Assembly (NCBI GenBank): GCA_963805705.1
Contig: CAWDVH010000005.1
Span: 682,001-746,000 of the forward strand
From: CAWDVH01 sp963805705
GTDB lineage: Bacteria > Actinomycetota > Actinomycetes > Streptosporangiales > Streptosporangiaceae
Direction of reading: 5' to 3'
Length of the DNA: 64,000 nt
Below the pieces are notes generated by a model that did not search any database, was not told where the DNA came from, and worked only from the letters and a program-made list of their open reading frames with translations. The translations under genes were made by a program, and so were the position numbers. Shown here piece by piece: positions 1 to 7,834 of this stretch (its first letter is position 1; every line of letters begins with the position of its first letter).

Positions 1-706
1 GGGAGTACCCGAGGACGGTGAAGAAGCCCCAGTTGTAGAGCAGCCCGGTAACGCTGGTCCGGGCCAGATTCCGGTCGCGCAGCGCCAGGATCGGCTCCCG
101 CAGCAGCGACTTCTGCGCCGGCCGCGGCGTGGGCGGCACCCAGGCCACGGTCGCCACGAGCGCGATCAGCATCAGCACGGAGACGCCGAAGAAGGGCCCC
201 CGCCAGCTGATGTTGCCCAGCAGCCCGCCCAGCACCGGGCCGGAGGCGATACCGAGGCCGAGCGCGGTCTCATAGAGCACGATCGCCCCGGCGAAGCCGC
301 CGCTGGCGGAGCCGACGATGACCGCCAGCGAGGTGGCGATGAACAGCGCGTTGCCGAGCCCCCAGCCGGCCCGGAAACCGATGATCCCGGCGATGCCGCT
401 GCTGAACCCGGCCAGCGCGGCGAAGACCACGATCAGCGTCAGTCCCGCGATCAGGGTGCGCTTGGCGCCGATGCGGCTCGACACCCAGCCGGTGACCAGC
501 ATCGCGACCGCCGTGACGACCAGGTAGCTGGTAAACAGCAGCTCGACCTGGCTGGGGCTCGCATTCAGCTTGGAGGCCAGGGCGGGCAGGATCGGGTCAA
601 CCAGGCCGATGCCCATGAACGAGATCACGCACGCGAACCCGACGGCATAAACGGCCTTCGGCTGCCGGAACGGACTCGGCGCCTTGGCGTCCTGCGGGTG
701 ACTCAT
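1..706 (-). CDS. MFS transporter, 3' end cut by window edge
   Basis: The reverse strand reads from an ATG at 706 to the window edge. It gives a hydrophobic protein with about six membrane helices in the visible 235 residues. After the second helix comes a loop reading GWVSSRIGAKRT, the loop 2-3 signature of drug:H+ antiporters of the major facilitator superfamily. A basic cytoplasmic stretch after helix 6 is visible near the edge. It lies about 95 bases downstream of a MarR gene on the same strand, so the two probably form an operon in which the regulator controls the exporter. The substrate cannot be told from sequence. The stop codon is outside the window. Confidence 0.88.
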   Translation of the reverse strand, partial: MSHPQDAKAPSPFRQPKAVYAVGFACVISFMGIGLVDPILPALASKLNASPSQVELLFTSYLVVTAVAMLVTGWVSSRIGAKRTLIAGLTLIVVFAALAGFSSGIAGIIGFRAGWGLGNALFIATSLAVIVGSASGGFAGAIVLYETALGLGIASGPVLGGLLGNISWRGPFFGVSVLMLIALVATVAWVPPTPRPAQKSLLREPILALRDRNLARTSVTGLLYNWGFFTVLGYS

Positions 707-801
707 CTCAGCCTTTCCATGTCTGTAGCCATCGGCTCGTCGCGCGTCGGCCGAACGTCAGCCGTCCCGCCGCCCTGGCCGGCTCAACGGCCCCAGCCGA
801 C

Positions 802-1266
802 TCAATCGCTGACGCCCGCACCCCGCTGCGCCCCTTCCAGGTCGCGGAGGTGGTTCATCGCCGGAATCGCCCGTGCCAGCGCGTCGATCTCGTCCGGCGC
901 CAGCTTGGCGATCAGGCCGGCGAGTGCGCCCGCGCCTGCCCGGCGCCTGTCGCGCAGGTAGCGCGCACCGGCCGGGGTCAGGACGACCAGCACGACTCGC
1001 TTGTCGTCCGGGCCGGGCCTGCGCTCGACCAGCCCCGATTTCTCCAGCCCGGTAACGAGCACGGTCATCGACGGCTGGGCCACTCCCTCGATGACCGCCA
1101 GATCCGTCAGCCGCCGCGGACCCGTGCGGTCGAGCGTGGCCAGCGTCGAAGCCGCCGTCAGGCTGATCTCGCGCGGCCCGCTGCGCACCGCCAGCGTCAC
1201 CAGCCCGTACAGAGCCCCGGCGATCGCCTCCTGATCCGCGAGCTCGTCCGGCGTGTCTGTGCTCAT
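802..1266 (-). CDS. MarR-family transcriptional regulator
   Basis: A protein of 154 residues, the usual MarR length, with a central winged helix-turn-helix. Residues about 50-75 (RLTDLAVIEGVAQPSMTVLV) form the recognition region, followed by the wing (LEKSGLVERRPGPDDKRVV). MarR dimers bind palindromes and usually repress themselves and a neighbouring exporter until a small ligand binds. The gene precedes an MFS transporter on the same strand. A perfect inverted repeat lies only 14 bases upstream of its start, which fits autoregulation. The inducer is unknown. Confidence 0.93.
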   Translation of the reverse strand: MSTDTPDELADQEAIAGALYGLVTLAVRSGPREISLTAASTLATLDRTGPRRLTDLAVIEGVAQPSMTVLVTGLEKSGLVERRPGPDDKRVVLVVLTPAGARYLRDRRRAGAGALAGLIAKLAPDEIDALARAIPAMNHLRDLEGAQRGAGVSD

Positions 1267-1279
1267 TCCGAGAAGTATA

Positions 1280-1313
1280 GACCATCTATATAGTTACTTC
1301 TATATAGATGGTC
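1280..1313. promoter_or_regulatory. Perfect 13-bp inverted repeat, probable MarR operator
   Basis: GACCATCTATATA and its exact reverse complement are separated by 8 bases (GTTACTTC). The element is strikingly AT-rich for this genome and sits just upstream of the MarR start at 1266. Position, symmetry and size fit a MarR dimer site that also covers the promoter. That the neighbouring MarR binds it is inferred. Confidence 0.8.
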
Positions 1314-1433
1314 GTCTAGCAGCCGCGGATTCCCTGCCGTCTCGCACCATGATCGAATTAGCGGGGTCTTCTCTCAGTCACATGAGCTGACAGAAGCCCC
1401 CGTTAATCTGGCCAGGGCCAGGCGGAGCGGATG

Positions 1434-2012
1434 TTACTGGGCGCCGGCTTTGGCGGCCGCCTTGGCCTGCTTCTTGTACGCCCGGACCGCGGCCAGGGAG
1501 GCATCGTCGACGATGTCGGCGACCGAGTAGTGGGCGCCCTCCTCGCCGAACCGGCCCGCCGCCGCGCGCCAGCCATCCGGCTGGATCCCGAATTGCTTGC
1601 CCAGCAGCGCCACCGTGATCTGCGCCTTGTAGAGGCCGAAGCCGGGCAGCTCGGAGAGCCTGGCGATGAGGTCCTGGCCGGTGGCGGCGCCACGCCAGAC
1701 CTCGGCCGCGTCGCCGTCGTAGCGGGCGAGTAGCTGCCTGCCGAGGTCCTGGGTCCGGGCGGCCATCGCGCGCGGGAAGCGGTGCAGCGCGGGGCGCTCG
1801 GCGAACACCGCGGCCAGGGCCTCGGGGTCATACTCGGCTAGCTCGGCGGCCGTCGGCGCGTGCCCGAGCCGCCTGGAGAGGTGATACGGCGAGCTGAACG
1901 CCTTCTCTATCGGGACCTGCTGGTCCAGCAGCATGGCGATGAGCAGCGCGAGCGGATCGTGCTCGAGAAACTGGTCCGCGGCCGGATCCCGAGCCAGAAA
2001 CAACGGTGACAT
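1434..2012 (-). CDS. HhH-GPD-type base excision repair protein (TIGR03252-like)
   Basis: 192 residues starting MSPLFLARDPAADQFL and ending in a lysine/alanine-rich tail. The N-terminal half has the LLIAMLLDQQVPIEKAF segment typical of helix-hairpin-helix DNA glycosylase-like proteins. The hairpin itself is at about residues 118-140 (LSELPGFGLYKAQITVALLG). This actinobacterial family is assigned to base excision repair by fold; substrate and chemistry are unknown. No iron-sulfur cysteine cluster follows, unlike MutY or endonuclease III. It appears monocistronic. Confidence 0.85.
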   Translation of the reverse strand: MSPLFLARDPAADQFLEHDPLALLIAMLLDQQVPIEKAFSSPYHLSRRLGHAPTAAELAEYDPEALAAVFAERPALHRFPRAMAARTQDLGRQLLARYDGDAAEVWRGAATGQDLIARLSELPGFGLYKAQITVALLGKQFGIQPDGWRAAAGRFGEEGAHYSVADIVDDASLAAVRAYKKQAKAAAKAGAQ

Positions 2013-2171
2013 GACCGCAGCATGCCAGACCGGGCCGTCGGCCGACAGCCCAGCCCGCGGTGTCCCGCGGAACTACGCCTGTCACCCCGGAGTTAACGTA
2101 GGGACGGCCGATGTGGTCTAGTGGGCAGGTCAGCAGAGGGCGGGACAGTCCCGCCCGGAGAAGGAGTCGGC

Positions 2172-2363
2172 GTGTCGCCTCACATGAAGTTCGGCATAGT
2201 CGGCGTGATCGTCGGGCTCATCTTGTTCATCGTCAGTCCCTGGCTAGCGCTGGCCGTGATCGCTCTCGCGATCGTCGTCCCGGTCATCCTCTACCGGATG
2301 CTTGACCCGTCCCAGCGCGAGCGGCTGCGCCGGGCTCGCCGCCGCAAGGAGCTGGGCAGCTGA
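2172..2363 (+). CDS. Small two-helix membrane protein
   Basis: The start is the GTG at 2172, preceded by a strong ribosome site (GGAGAAGGAG, 2157-2166). An upstream in-frame ATG at 2121 has no such site. The product is 63 residues: two adjacent hydrophobic segments (FGIVGVIVGLILFIV and LALAVIALAIVVPVILY) followed by a basic tail (SQRERLRRARRRKE). This is a common layout for short actinobacterial membrane proteins of unknown function. No partner is evident from the context. Confidence 0.7.
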   Translation: MSPHMKFGIVGVIVGLILFIVSPWLALAVIALAIVVPVILYRMLDPSQRERLRRARRRKELGS

Positions 2364-2391
2364 CAGCGGCAGCAGGGCGGACAGATCCCGG

Positions 2392-3618
2392 CTAGCTGAG
2401 CAGGCCAGGGTAGAGCAGGGACAGCTCCTGTGGGTAGGCAGCGATCAGGCGCAGCTCATCGTCGGTCAGCGGCTTGCCCGTCGCCGATGCGCACAGCTGG
2501 ACCAGCTGGAACACCAGGTCCTCATGGTCGCCGACGTCAATGCTCAGGCTGTCCATGACATGCCGGAATCCGGCCATCCCGCCATACTCACCGGTCAGTA
2601 CCACCCGCCCGGCTCGGGCGTGCCAGTCCGCCGGGAACGGGCCCAGGGTGTCATCGTCGTACAGCTCGTAATTGTGCCGGTCCTTCAGCGCGCCGTCGGC
2701 GTGGATGCCGGACTCATGAGCGAACGCGTTGCGGCCGGAGCCGGGCTGATTCTGGGGTAGCGGCTGGCCGAAGGCGTAGCTGGCCCAGAGCGCGAACCGC
2801 CGGGCCCAGGTCAAGTCGACCGGATCACCAATCTCGGCCCGGTCGGCCACCCCGAAGCCGTGCTGGAAGGCCAGGATGCACGACAGCAGGTCGGCGTTGC
2901 CGGAGCGCTCGCCGATGCCGTTGATGCAGGTATTGACCCAGGCATCCTGGCCGGCGTCAAGGTCGCCGAGGGCACCGGAGACCGAGTTCGCCACCGCCAT
3001 GCCCAGGTCGTTGTGACAGTGGGTCTCGACCGGGATCGCCGTGGCGCTCGCGAGCTTGGCGAACCGCTCCCTGATCCGCTGCGGGGAGTCCCCGCCGATC
3101 GTGTCGCAGTAGCGGACCCGGTCGGCGCCCGCGTCCCTGGCCGCGAGCGCGAAGTCCAGCAGGAACCCCTCGTCGGTGCGCGACCCGTCCTCGGCGTTCA
3201 CCCCGATGGTCTGCGCGCCGCCGGCCTTGGCCGCGGTGACGGCCGCGGTCATCTCGGCGATCACCGCGGAACGGTCCAGCCGGCCGCGGAACTTGCTGAC
3301 GATCATCTGGTCGGAGGTGGAGATCGACAGGTTGTAATGGCTCAGCCCGAGCGGAATAGCGCGCTCGACGTCGGCCGTGACGGCGCGGCACCAGCCGGAC
3401 AGCCGCAGCTCGCCCAGCGCGCCTGCCTGCGCCAGCGCGACGTTAGCCCGGACGTAGGGCATCTCATGGAACAGGAACGGGAAGCCGATCTCTGACTGCG
3501 CCACGCCGAGCTTGGCCAGGTAGAAGTTGATCATCGTCTTGCCGAACTTGGACAGCCCGGTGCGGGCTGTCTGCACGCCGTCACGATTGGTGACGTCGAG
3601 AAAGTGAACCGCGGGCAT
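2392..3618 (-). CDS. Homocitrate/isopropylmalate synthase-like enzyme (DRE-TIM metallolyase superfamily)
   Basis: 408 residues with the features of acyl-CoA-condensing DRE-TIM enzymes: NRDGVQ at 11-16 (the RDG.Q loop), HCHND at 200-204 (two metal-ligand histidines) and GIGERSGN at 234-241. It lacks the C-terminal regulatory domain of LeuA, so it is closer to NifV/homocitrate synthase or phosphonomethylmalate synthase-type enzymes. These add acetyl-CoA to a 2-oxoacid. Which oxoacid is used cannot be told from sequence. It diverges from an HTH-citrate synthase fusion, and a shared palindrome lies between them. The ribosome site GGTGGAGG precedes the ATG at 3618. Confidence 0.85.
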   Translation of the reverse strand: MPAVHFLDVTNRDGVQTARTGLSKFGKTMINFYLAKLGVAQSEIGFPFLFHEMPYVRANVALAQAGALGELRLSGWCRAVTADVERAIPLGLSHYNLSISTSDQMIVSKFRGRLDRSAVIAEMTAAVTAAKAGGAQTIGVNAEDGSRTDEGFLLDFALAARDAGADRVRYCDTIGGDSPQRIRERFAKLASATAIPVETHCHNDLGMAVANSVSGALGDLDAGQDAWVNTCINGIGERSGNADLLSCILAFQHGFGVADRAEIGDPVDLTWARRFALWASYAFGQPLPQNQPGSGRNAFAHESGIHADGALKDRHNYELYDDDTLGPFPADWHARAGRVVLTGEYGGMAGFRHVMDSLSIDVGDHEDLVFQLVQLCASATGKPLTDDELRLIAAYPQELSLLYPGLLS

Positions 3619-3707
3619 GCGAGACCTCCACCTTCCTGAATCGACGGTCCGGGGGAGCTGCCGTCCTCAGCTTGATTATCTGCAGCTACTGCATAACTTC
3701 GTCAACG

Positions 3708-3721
3708 TTGATTATAATCAA
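3708..3721. promoter_or_regulatory. 14-bp perfect palindrome TTGATTATAATCAA, with an 8-base copy at 3672-3679
   Basis: TTGATTATAATCAA is its own reverse complement. The sequence TTGATTAT recurs 36 bases upstream at 3672-3679. Both lie in the roughly 120-bp gap between the divergent synthase genes, in unusually AT-rich DNA. The fusion protein starting at 3742 has an N-terminal DNA-binding helix-turn-helix, which makes it the obvious candidate to bind here. That is inference. Confidence 0.65.
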
Positions 3722-3741
3722 GCAACTGATCGGAGGTGGCA

Positions 3742-5033
3742 GTGGCGGACTGGATCGGGGCCGCCGAGGCCGCGCGGCGGCTCGGCATCAAGCAGGCCAG
3801 CCTGTACTCGTATGTCAGCCGGGGCGTGCTCACCCGGCGCAGGGCCGACGACGGCCGGGGCAGCCTGTTCCATGCGGGCGAGGTGGAGGGACTGGCCCGG
3901 CGCGGGCGGCCGCGCCGGGGCCGGCCGCGAACGAGCTCGTCATCGAGACGCAGCTCACCGAGATCACCGGTAACCAGCTGCGCTACCGGGGGCTGGACGC
4001 GACCGTCCTGGCTGCTGAGCAGAGTTTCGAGCAGGTCGCCGAATGGCTATGGGCGGGCTCGGCCGGGACTGGCTGGGCGGGCGGCCCTGCTCCCGGCACG
4101 CCATGGCAGGCGACCGAGCAGGCCATGGCCGCCGGGACGGCGGCCCAGGCCGGGCTGCCCGCCGGGACGCTCCCGCTGGAGCGGCTGCAGGTGATCGTCC
4201 CGGCCATGGCGGCCACTGACCCGCTGCGACTGCACCTGGAGCCGTCTGCGGTGATCACGGCGGCGCGCTGCCTGATCTCCGGCATGGTGGACTGCCTGCC
4301 CGCGGCGGGTGCGCCCAGGCCGCCGGGCGACCGGCCCGGACTGGCCGCTGGCCGGCCCCGACCGGCGGGTGGCCGGCCAGGGCCGGGGGGCGGGACGATC
4401 GCCGAGCGGCTGGTGCCACGGCTCTGCGCGGGCCCGCTCGCGCCCGAGCTGACCGCCGCGCTGCGGACCGCGCTCGTCCTGCTCGCCGATCATGAGCTGG
4501 CCGCCTCTACGCTGGCGGCGCGGGTGGCGGCGTCGGTGCGGGCCGACCCGTATGCCGTCGTGGCGACCGGCCTCGGCGCGCTGGGCGGGTCGCTGCACGG
4601 CGGGGCGTCGCTCGGCGCGGAGGTCATGCTCGGATCGGCCCGCCGCCCGGCTGATGCGGCCCGGGTCGTCGGCGACCTGCTCCGGCGCGGAGAGCGGATC
4701 CCCGGCTTCGGCCATTTCGTTTACCAGACCGGCGACCCGCGAGCCGTTTTGCTGCTGAGAATTCTCCGGCAGGCTGCGCCCGGCTCCGAGCGGCTCGCGG
4801 TGGCCGAGGCCGTGGTGGCCGAGATGCGCAGGCGCGCATTGCCCGCGCCCAACATTGAGTTCGCGCTGGCGGCGCTGGCCGGTGTGGCGGGGATGATTCC
4901 CGGCGCGGGCGAGGCGGTCTTCGCGGTGGCGCGGGCGGCCGGGTGGCTGGCGCACGCACTGGAGGAGTACGCCCGCAACATGCCGATCCGCCCGCGCGGC
5001 GTCTACACCGGACCGCCCGCGGCGCCGCGCTGA
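3742..5033 (+). CDS. Citrate synthase with N-terminal helix-turn-helix, interrupted by a frameshift near 3905-3930
   Basis: The GTG at 3742 has GGAGG at 3732-3736. The first about 58 codons encode a MerR/excisionase-like helix-turn-helix (WIGAAEAARRLGIKQASLYS). The frame then changes by one base in a tract of C and G. The citrate synthase body follows in the new frame from ANELVIETQLTEITG to the stop at 5033. Family histidines are visible in GGSLHGGAS and PGFGHFVY. The usual catalytic aspartate (NVDF) reads PNIEF, a glutamate. It is about 430 residues if rejoined, normal for the actinobacterial HTH-citrate synthase type. It may be citrate- or 2-methylcitrate-forming, and it diverges from the DRE-TIM synthase. 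The frameshift may be an assembly error; without it the enzyme would lose only the DNA-binding part. Confidence 0.75.
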
Positions 5034-5157
5034 CCTGGCCGGGCGAATCCGGCTATACCGGCGCAGCCGCAGCGATCACTGCCGCACGGTGGTGCCAGCG
5101 GGACTGTTGCGGATGTATGGTGCGGCCAGCCGGTCACGAGGGGAAGGCGGGGCCGCC

Positions 5158-6519
5158 ATGATCGAGATAGTCGCCATCGAGACTCCATCGCTCGGCGATC
5201 GGGGGTATCTCGTTACCGATGGCACGGTGGCCCTGGTCATCGACGCGCAGCGCGACTTCGACCGGGTCCTGGCCCCGGCCGCGGAGCGCGGGGTGACCAT
5301 CACGCACGTGCTCGAGACTCACATCCACAACGACTACGTCACCGGCGGCCTCGCGCTGGCCCGTGCGACCGGGGCGTCCTACCTCGTGAACGAGGCCGAC
5401 CCGGTCTCGTTCGAGCGGACGCCGGTCGCGGACGGCGACATGATCGAGGCCGGGGCGATGCGGCTGCGGGTGATCGGCACGCCCGGTCACACGTTCACGC
5501 ACCTGTCGTACGCGCTGGCGCAGGACGACGGCACCGTCATCGCGGTGTTCACCGGCGGCTCCCTGCTGAACGGGTCGACCGGGCGCACCGACCTGCTCGG
5601 AGCGCACCACGAGGCCGAGCTGGCCCGTGCGCAGCACGGCTCGGCCCGGCGCCTGGCTAGCGAGCTCCCGGACGAAACGGCAATCTGCCCGACTCACGGC
5701 TTCGGCAGCTTCTGCTCGGCCGGGCCGGCCAACGGCACGTCCTCCACGATCGGGGCCGAGAAGCGCGCCAATCCCGCGCTGACCCTGGACCAGGCTGAGT
5801 ATGTCGAGACCATGCTCGCCGGGCTAGACGACTATCCAGCGTACTACGCGCACATGGGCGCGGCGAACTCGGCCGGCCCGCTCGCGCCCGACCTCTCGCC
5901 GCCGCGCCAGGCGCAGCGCGGTGAGCTGCGCCGGCGGATCGACGCGGGGGAATGGGTCGTGGACCTGCGCGCGCGGGTGGCCTTCGCGGCCGGGCATCTT
6001 CGCGGCTCGCTGCATTTCGAGCTCGGCGGCAGCCTGGCCACCTACCTGGGCTGGCTGATCCCCTGGGGGACGCCGCTGACGCTGATCGGGCAGAGTCCGC
6101 AGCATGTGACGGCCGCGCAGCGTGAGCTGGCCCGGATCGGCATCGACGCTCCGGTGGCCGCGGCCACCGGCTCGCCGTGGCGGTGGGCGGACGGCGAGCG
6201 GCTGGCGGCCTTCCCGATCGGCGACTTCGCCAGTTTCGCGCGGGCGCGCGAGCTGCGGCCGGTGGTGCTGCTGGACGTCCGGCGCCTGCCCGAGTGGCGC
6301 ACCTCGCACGTCGATGGCGCGGTGCACATTGCGCTGCATGAGCTGGACGGGCGGATGGGCGAGCTCCCCGACGGCGAGATATGGGTGCACTGCCAGGCCG
6401 GGTACCGGGCGTCGGTGGCCGCGTCGCTGCTGGACGCGGCCGGCCGGGACGTCGTGCTGATCGACGACGATTTCAGCCGGGTACAGCTGCCGCGGCTTGC
6501 CGGGAATCAGATGGGCTAG
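5158..6519 (+). CDS. MBL-fold / tandem rhodanese protein (persulfide dioxygenase-like)
   Basis: 453 residues from the ATG at 5158, preceded by GAGGGGAAGG; an upstream in-frame start at 5089 has no site. The N-terminal metallo-beta-lactamase domain shows HIHND at 55-59 and PGH at 109-111, as in ETHE1-type persulfide dioxygenases. The usual metal-ligand aspartate (TGD) reads TGG near residue 133. Two rhodanese domains follow. The first lacks a cysteine at its loop; the second has HCQAGYR with Cys412. ETHE1-like enzymes oxidise glutathione or other persulfides to sulfite, and rhodanese moves sulfane sulfur. The missing aspartate makes the reaction uncertain. Confidence 0.85.
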   Translation: MIEIVAIETPSLGDRGYLVTDGTVALVIDAQRDFDRVLAPAAERGVTITHVLETHIHNDYVTGGLALARATGASYLVNEADPVSFERTPVADGDMIEAGAMRLRVIGTPGHTFTHLSYALAQDDGTVIAVFTGGSLLNGSTGRTDLLGAHHEAELARAQHGSARRLASELPDETAICPTHGFGSFCSAGPANGTSSTIGAEKRANPALTLDQAEYVETMLAGLDDYPAYYAHMGAANSAGPLAPDLSPPRQAQRGELRRRIDAGEWVVDLRARVAFAAGHLRGSLHFELGGSLATYLGWLIPWGTPLTLIGQSPQHVTAAQRELARIGIDAPVAAATGSPWRWADGERLAAFPIGDFASFARARELRPVVLLDVRRLPEWRTSHVDGAVHIALHELDGRMGELPDGEIWVHCQAGYRASVAASLLDAAGRDVVLIDDDFSRVQLPRLAGNQMG

Positions 6520-6563
6520 GCCGGGCTTTGTGCCTAGCAGGACTGCTACCTGGGAGATGTGAC

Positions 6564-7061
6564 ATGGCCGTACGCCGCCTGAACCACGCCGTTCTCTACG
6601 TCCGTGACCTGGCTGGGACCGTGGATTTCTACCGCGGCGCGCTGGGCTTCGAGGTCCGCACCGAGATTCCGGGGCGGGCCGCGTTCCTGCGGGCGCCGGG
6701 CTCGGCCAACGATCACGATCTCGGCTTGTTCGAGGTCGGGGACGCGGCGGCGCCGCAGGCTCCTTACCTCGGGCTCTACCATCTCGCCTGGGAGGTCGGC
6801 ACGCTGGCCGAGCTCGCCGACATCCGGGCCGCCCTGTCGGCCCGCGGGGCGCTGGTCGGCGCGAGCGATCACCGGGTATCGAAGTCCCTGTACGCCAAGG
6901 ACCCGAGCGGGATCGAGTTCGAGGTGATGTGGCGGGTGCCGGCCGAGGACTGGGAGCAGGAAATGCAGGGCGGCGACATGATCGCGCCGCTGGATCTGGA
7001 TGGCGAGCTGGCCCGCTGGGGGGACCGGGTGACCGGCGCCGCCGCGGGCTCGACCACCTGA
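6564..7061 (+). CDS. VOC-family (glyoxalase/extradiol dioxygenase-like) protein
   Basis: 165 residues starting MAVRRLNHAVLYVRD, the typical first strand of a vicinal-oxygen-chelate domain. Metal-ligand candidates are the histidine of LNHAV, the histidine of LYHLAWEV and the glutamate of GIEFEVMW. The layout resembles CatE-like catechol 2,3-dioxygenases and small glyoxalases. The longer reading frame from 6381 runs inside the preceding gene, and the ATG at 6564 follows GGGAGATG. It lies 44 bases after the MBL-rhodanese gene and may be co-transcribed. The substrate is unknown. Confidence 0.85.
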   Translation: MAVRRLNHAVLYVRDLAGTVDFYRGALGFEVRTEIPGRAAFLRAPGSANDHDLGLFEVGDAAAPQAPYLGLYHLAWEVGTLAELADIRAALSARGALVGASDHRVSKSLYAKDPSGIEFEVMWRVPAEDWEQEMQGGDMIAPLDLDGELARWGDRVTGAAAGSTT

Positions 7062-7090
7062 GCTGCGGCCGCCCGCGTCAGCGGCCGCGC

Positions 7091-7185
7091 GGTTGAGCCG
7101 TTAGCGGGCGGTTGAGCCGTCGGCGGATGGCTGAGCCGTCGGCCGATGGCTGAGCCGTCGGCGGATGGCTGAGTCGTCGGCGGGC
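7091..7185. repeat. Five 19-bp tandem repeats
   Basis: Five consecutive 19-base units (7091, 7110, 7129, 7148, 7167) with consensus GGCTGAGCCGTCGGCGGAT, 0-4 differences each. They fill the gap between the convergent VOC and DUF1707 genes. There are no spacers, so it is not a CRISPR array. No function is evident. Confidence 0.9.
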
Positions 7186-7193
7186 GCCCTGGG

Positions 7194-7796
7194 TTAGCGG
7201 CCGGGCGGCCTGGTACTGGCCTCGATCGTGCCCTTGTATCCGATCCCCCTGACGTGCACCACGGGCGCGTCGCCGGGCAGGCGGCTTTCCCATTCCTCGT
7301 CGGCTGACCATCCCTTGGAGACCCCGAGCCCGCTCATCTCGACGCGCACTCCGGCCGGCAGCAGGATGTCGATCCGGGACTTGTAGGCGACGGCCGTCAC
7401 CATGGTCACGGATGCCGTGAGCTCGGCGGCCCGCAGGTCGAGCAAGCCGTTGCCCTTGTAGACCACCGAGGTGAAGTGCTCGGGCACCCGCCAGCGCCCG
7501 GCTCGCCGGATCGAGCCCTTATAGGCAATCGCGAAGCGCCCGGGCTTGGCACCGGGAACGGCCGGGCCGGCGGGCCGCGCCGCGGCCGCAGGCAGGTCGG
7601 CGGTCAGCGTATCCAGCTCCGCGCTGGTCCGCGCGGTGAGCGCCGCCCGCATCCGCTCGTCGAACTCACCGTCGTCGAGCCGCCGCTCGGCGAACGCCAT
7701 CTGCAGGCGCTCGGCCGCGGCATCCCTGTCCTGGTCAGAGACCCGGATGGGCGGAGAGGGGAGCGGCTCGGGCTCCGGCGTTCCGGGCGACACCAT
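7194..7796 (-). CDS. DUF1707 domain protein with LiaF-like C-terminal part
   Basis: 200 residues. Residues about 17-65 (RVSDQDRDAAAERLQMAFAE ... TADLPAAA) form the DUF1707 domain, a SHOCT-like actinobacterial module. The C-terminal half has the repeated strand pattern AYKGSIRR, VYKGNGLLD, AYKSRIDILLP and GYKGTIEAS. That resembles the beta-helical cell-wall stress response domain found after DUF1707. There are no membrane segments. The ATG at 7796 has GAGGAGG upstream. These proteins are thought to relate to envelope stress; the exact role is unknown. Confidence 0.85.
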   Translation of the reverse strand: MVSPGTPEPEPLPSPPIRVSDQDRDAAAERLQMAFAERRLDDGEFDERMRAALTARTSAELDTLTADLPAAAARPAGPAVPGAKPGRFAIAYKGSIRRAGRWRVPEHFTSVVYKGNGLLDLRAAELTASVTMVTAVAYKSRIDILLPAGVRVEMSGLGVSKGWSADEEWESRLPGDAPVVHVRGIGYKGTIEASTRPPGR

Positions 7797-7834
7797 GCCA
7801 GCCTCCTCCTCAGGGGGTCAATTCGAGATACATC

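Noticed and set aside
7091..7185. CRISPR-like array
   Set aside because: Units are contiguous with no spacers; simple tandem repeat.
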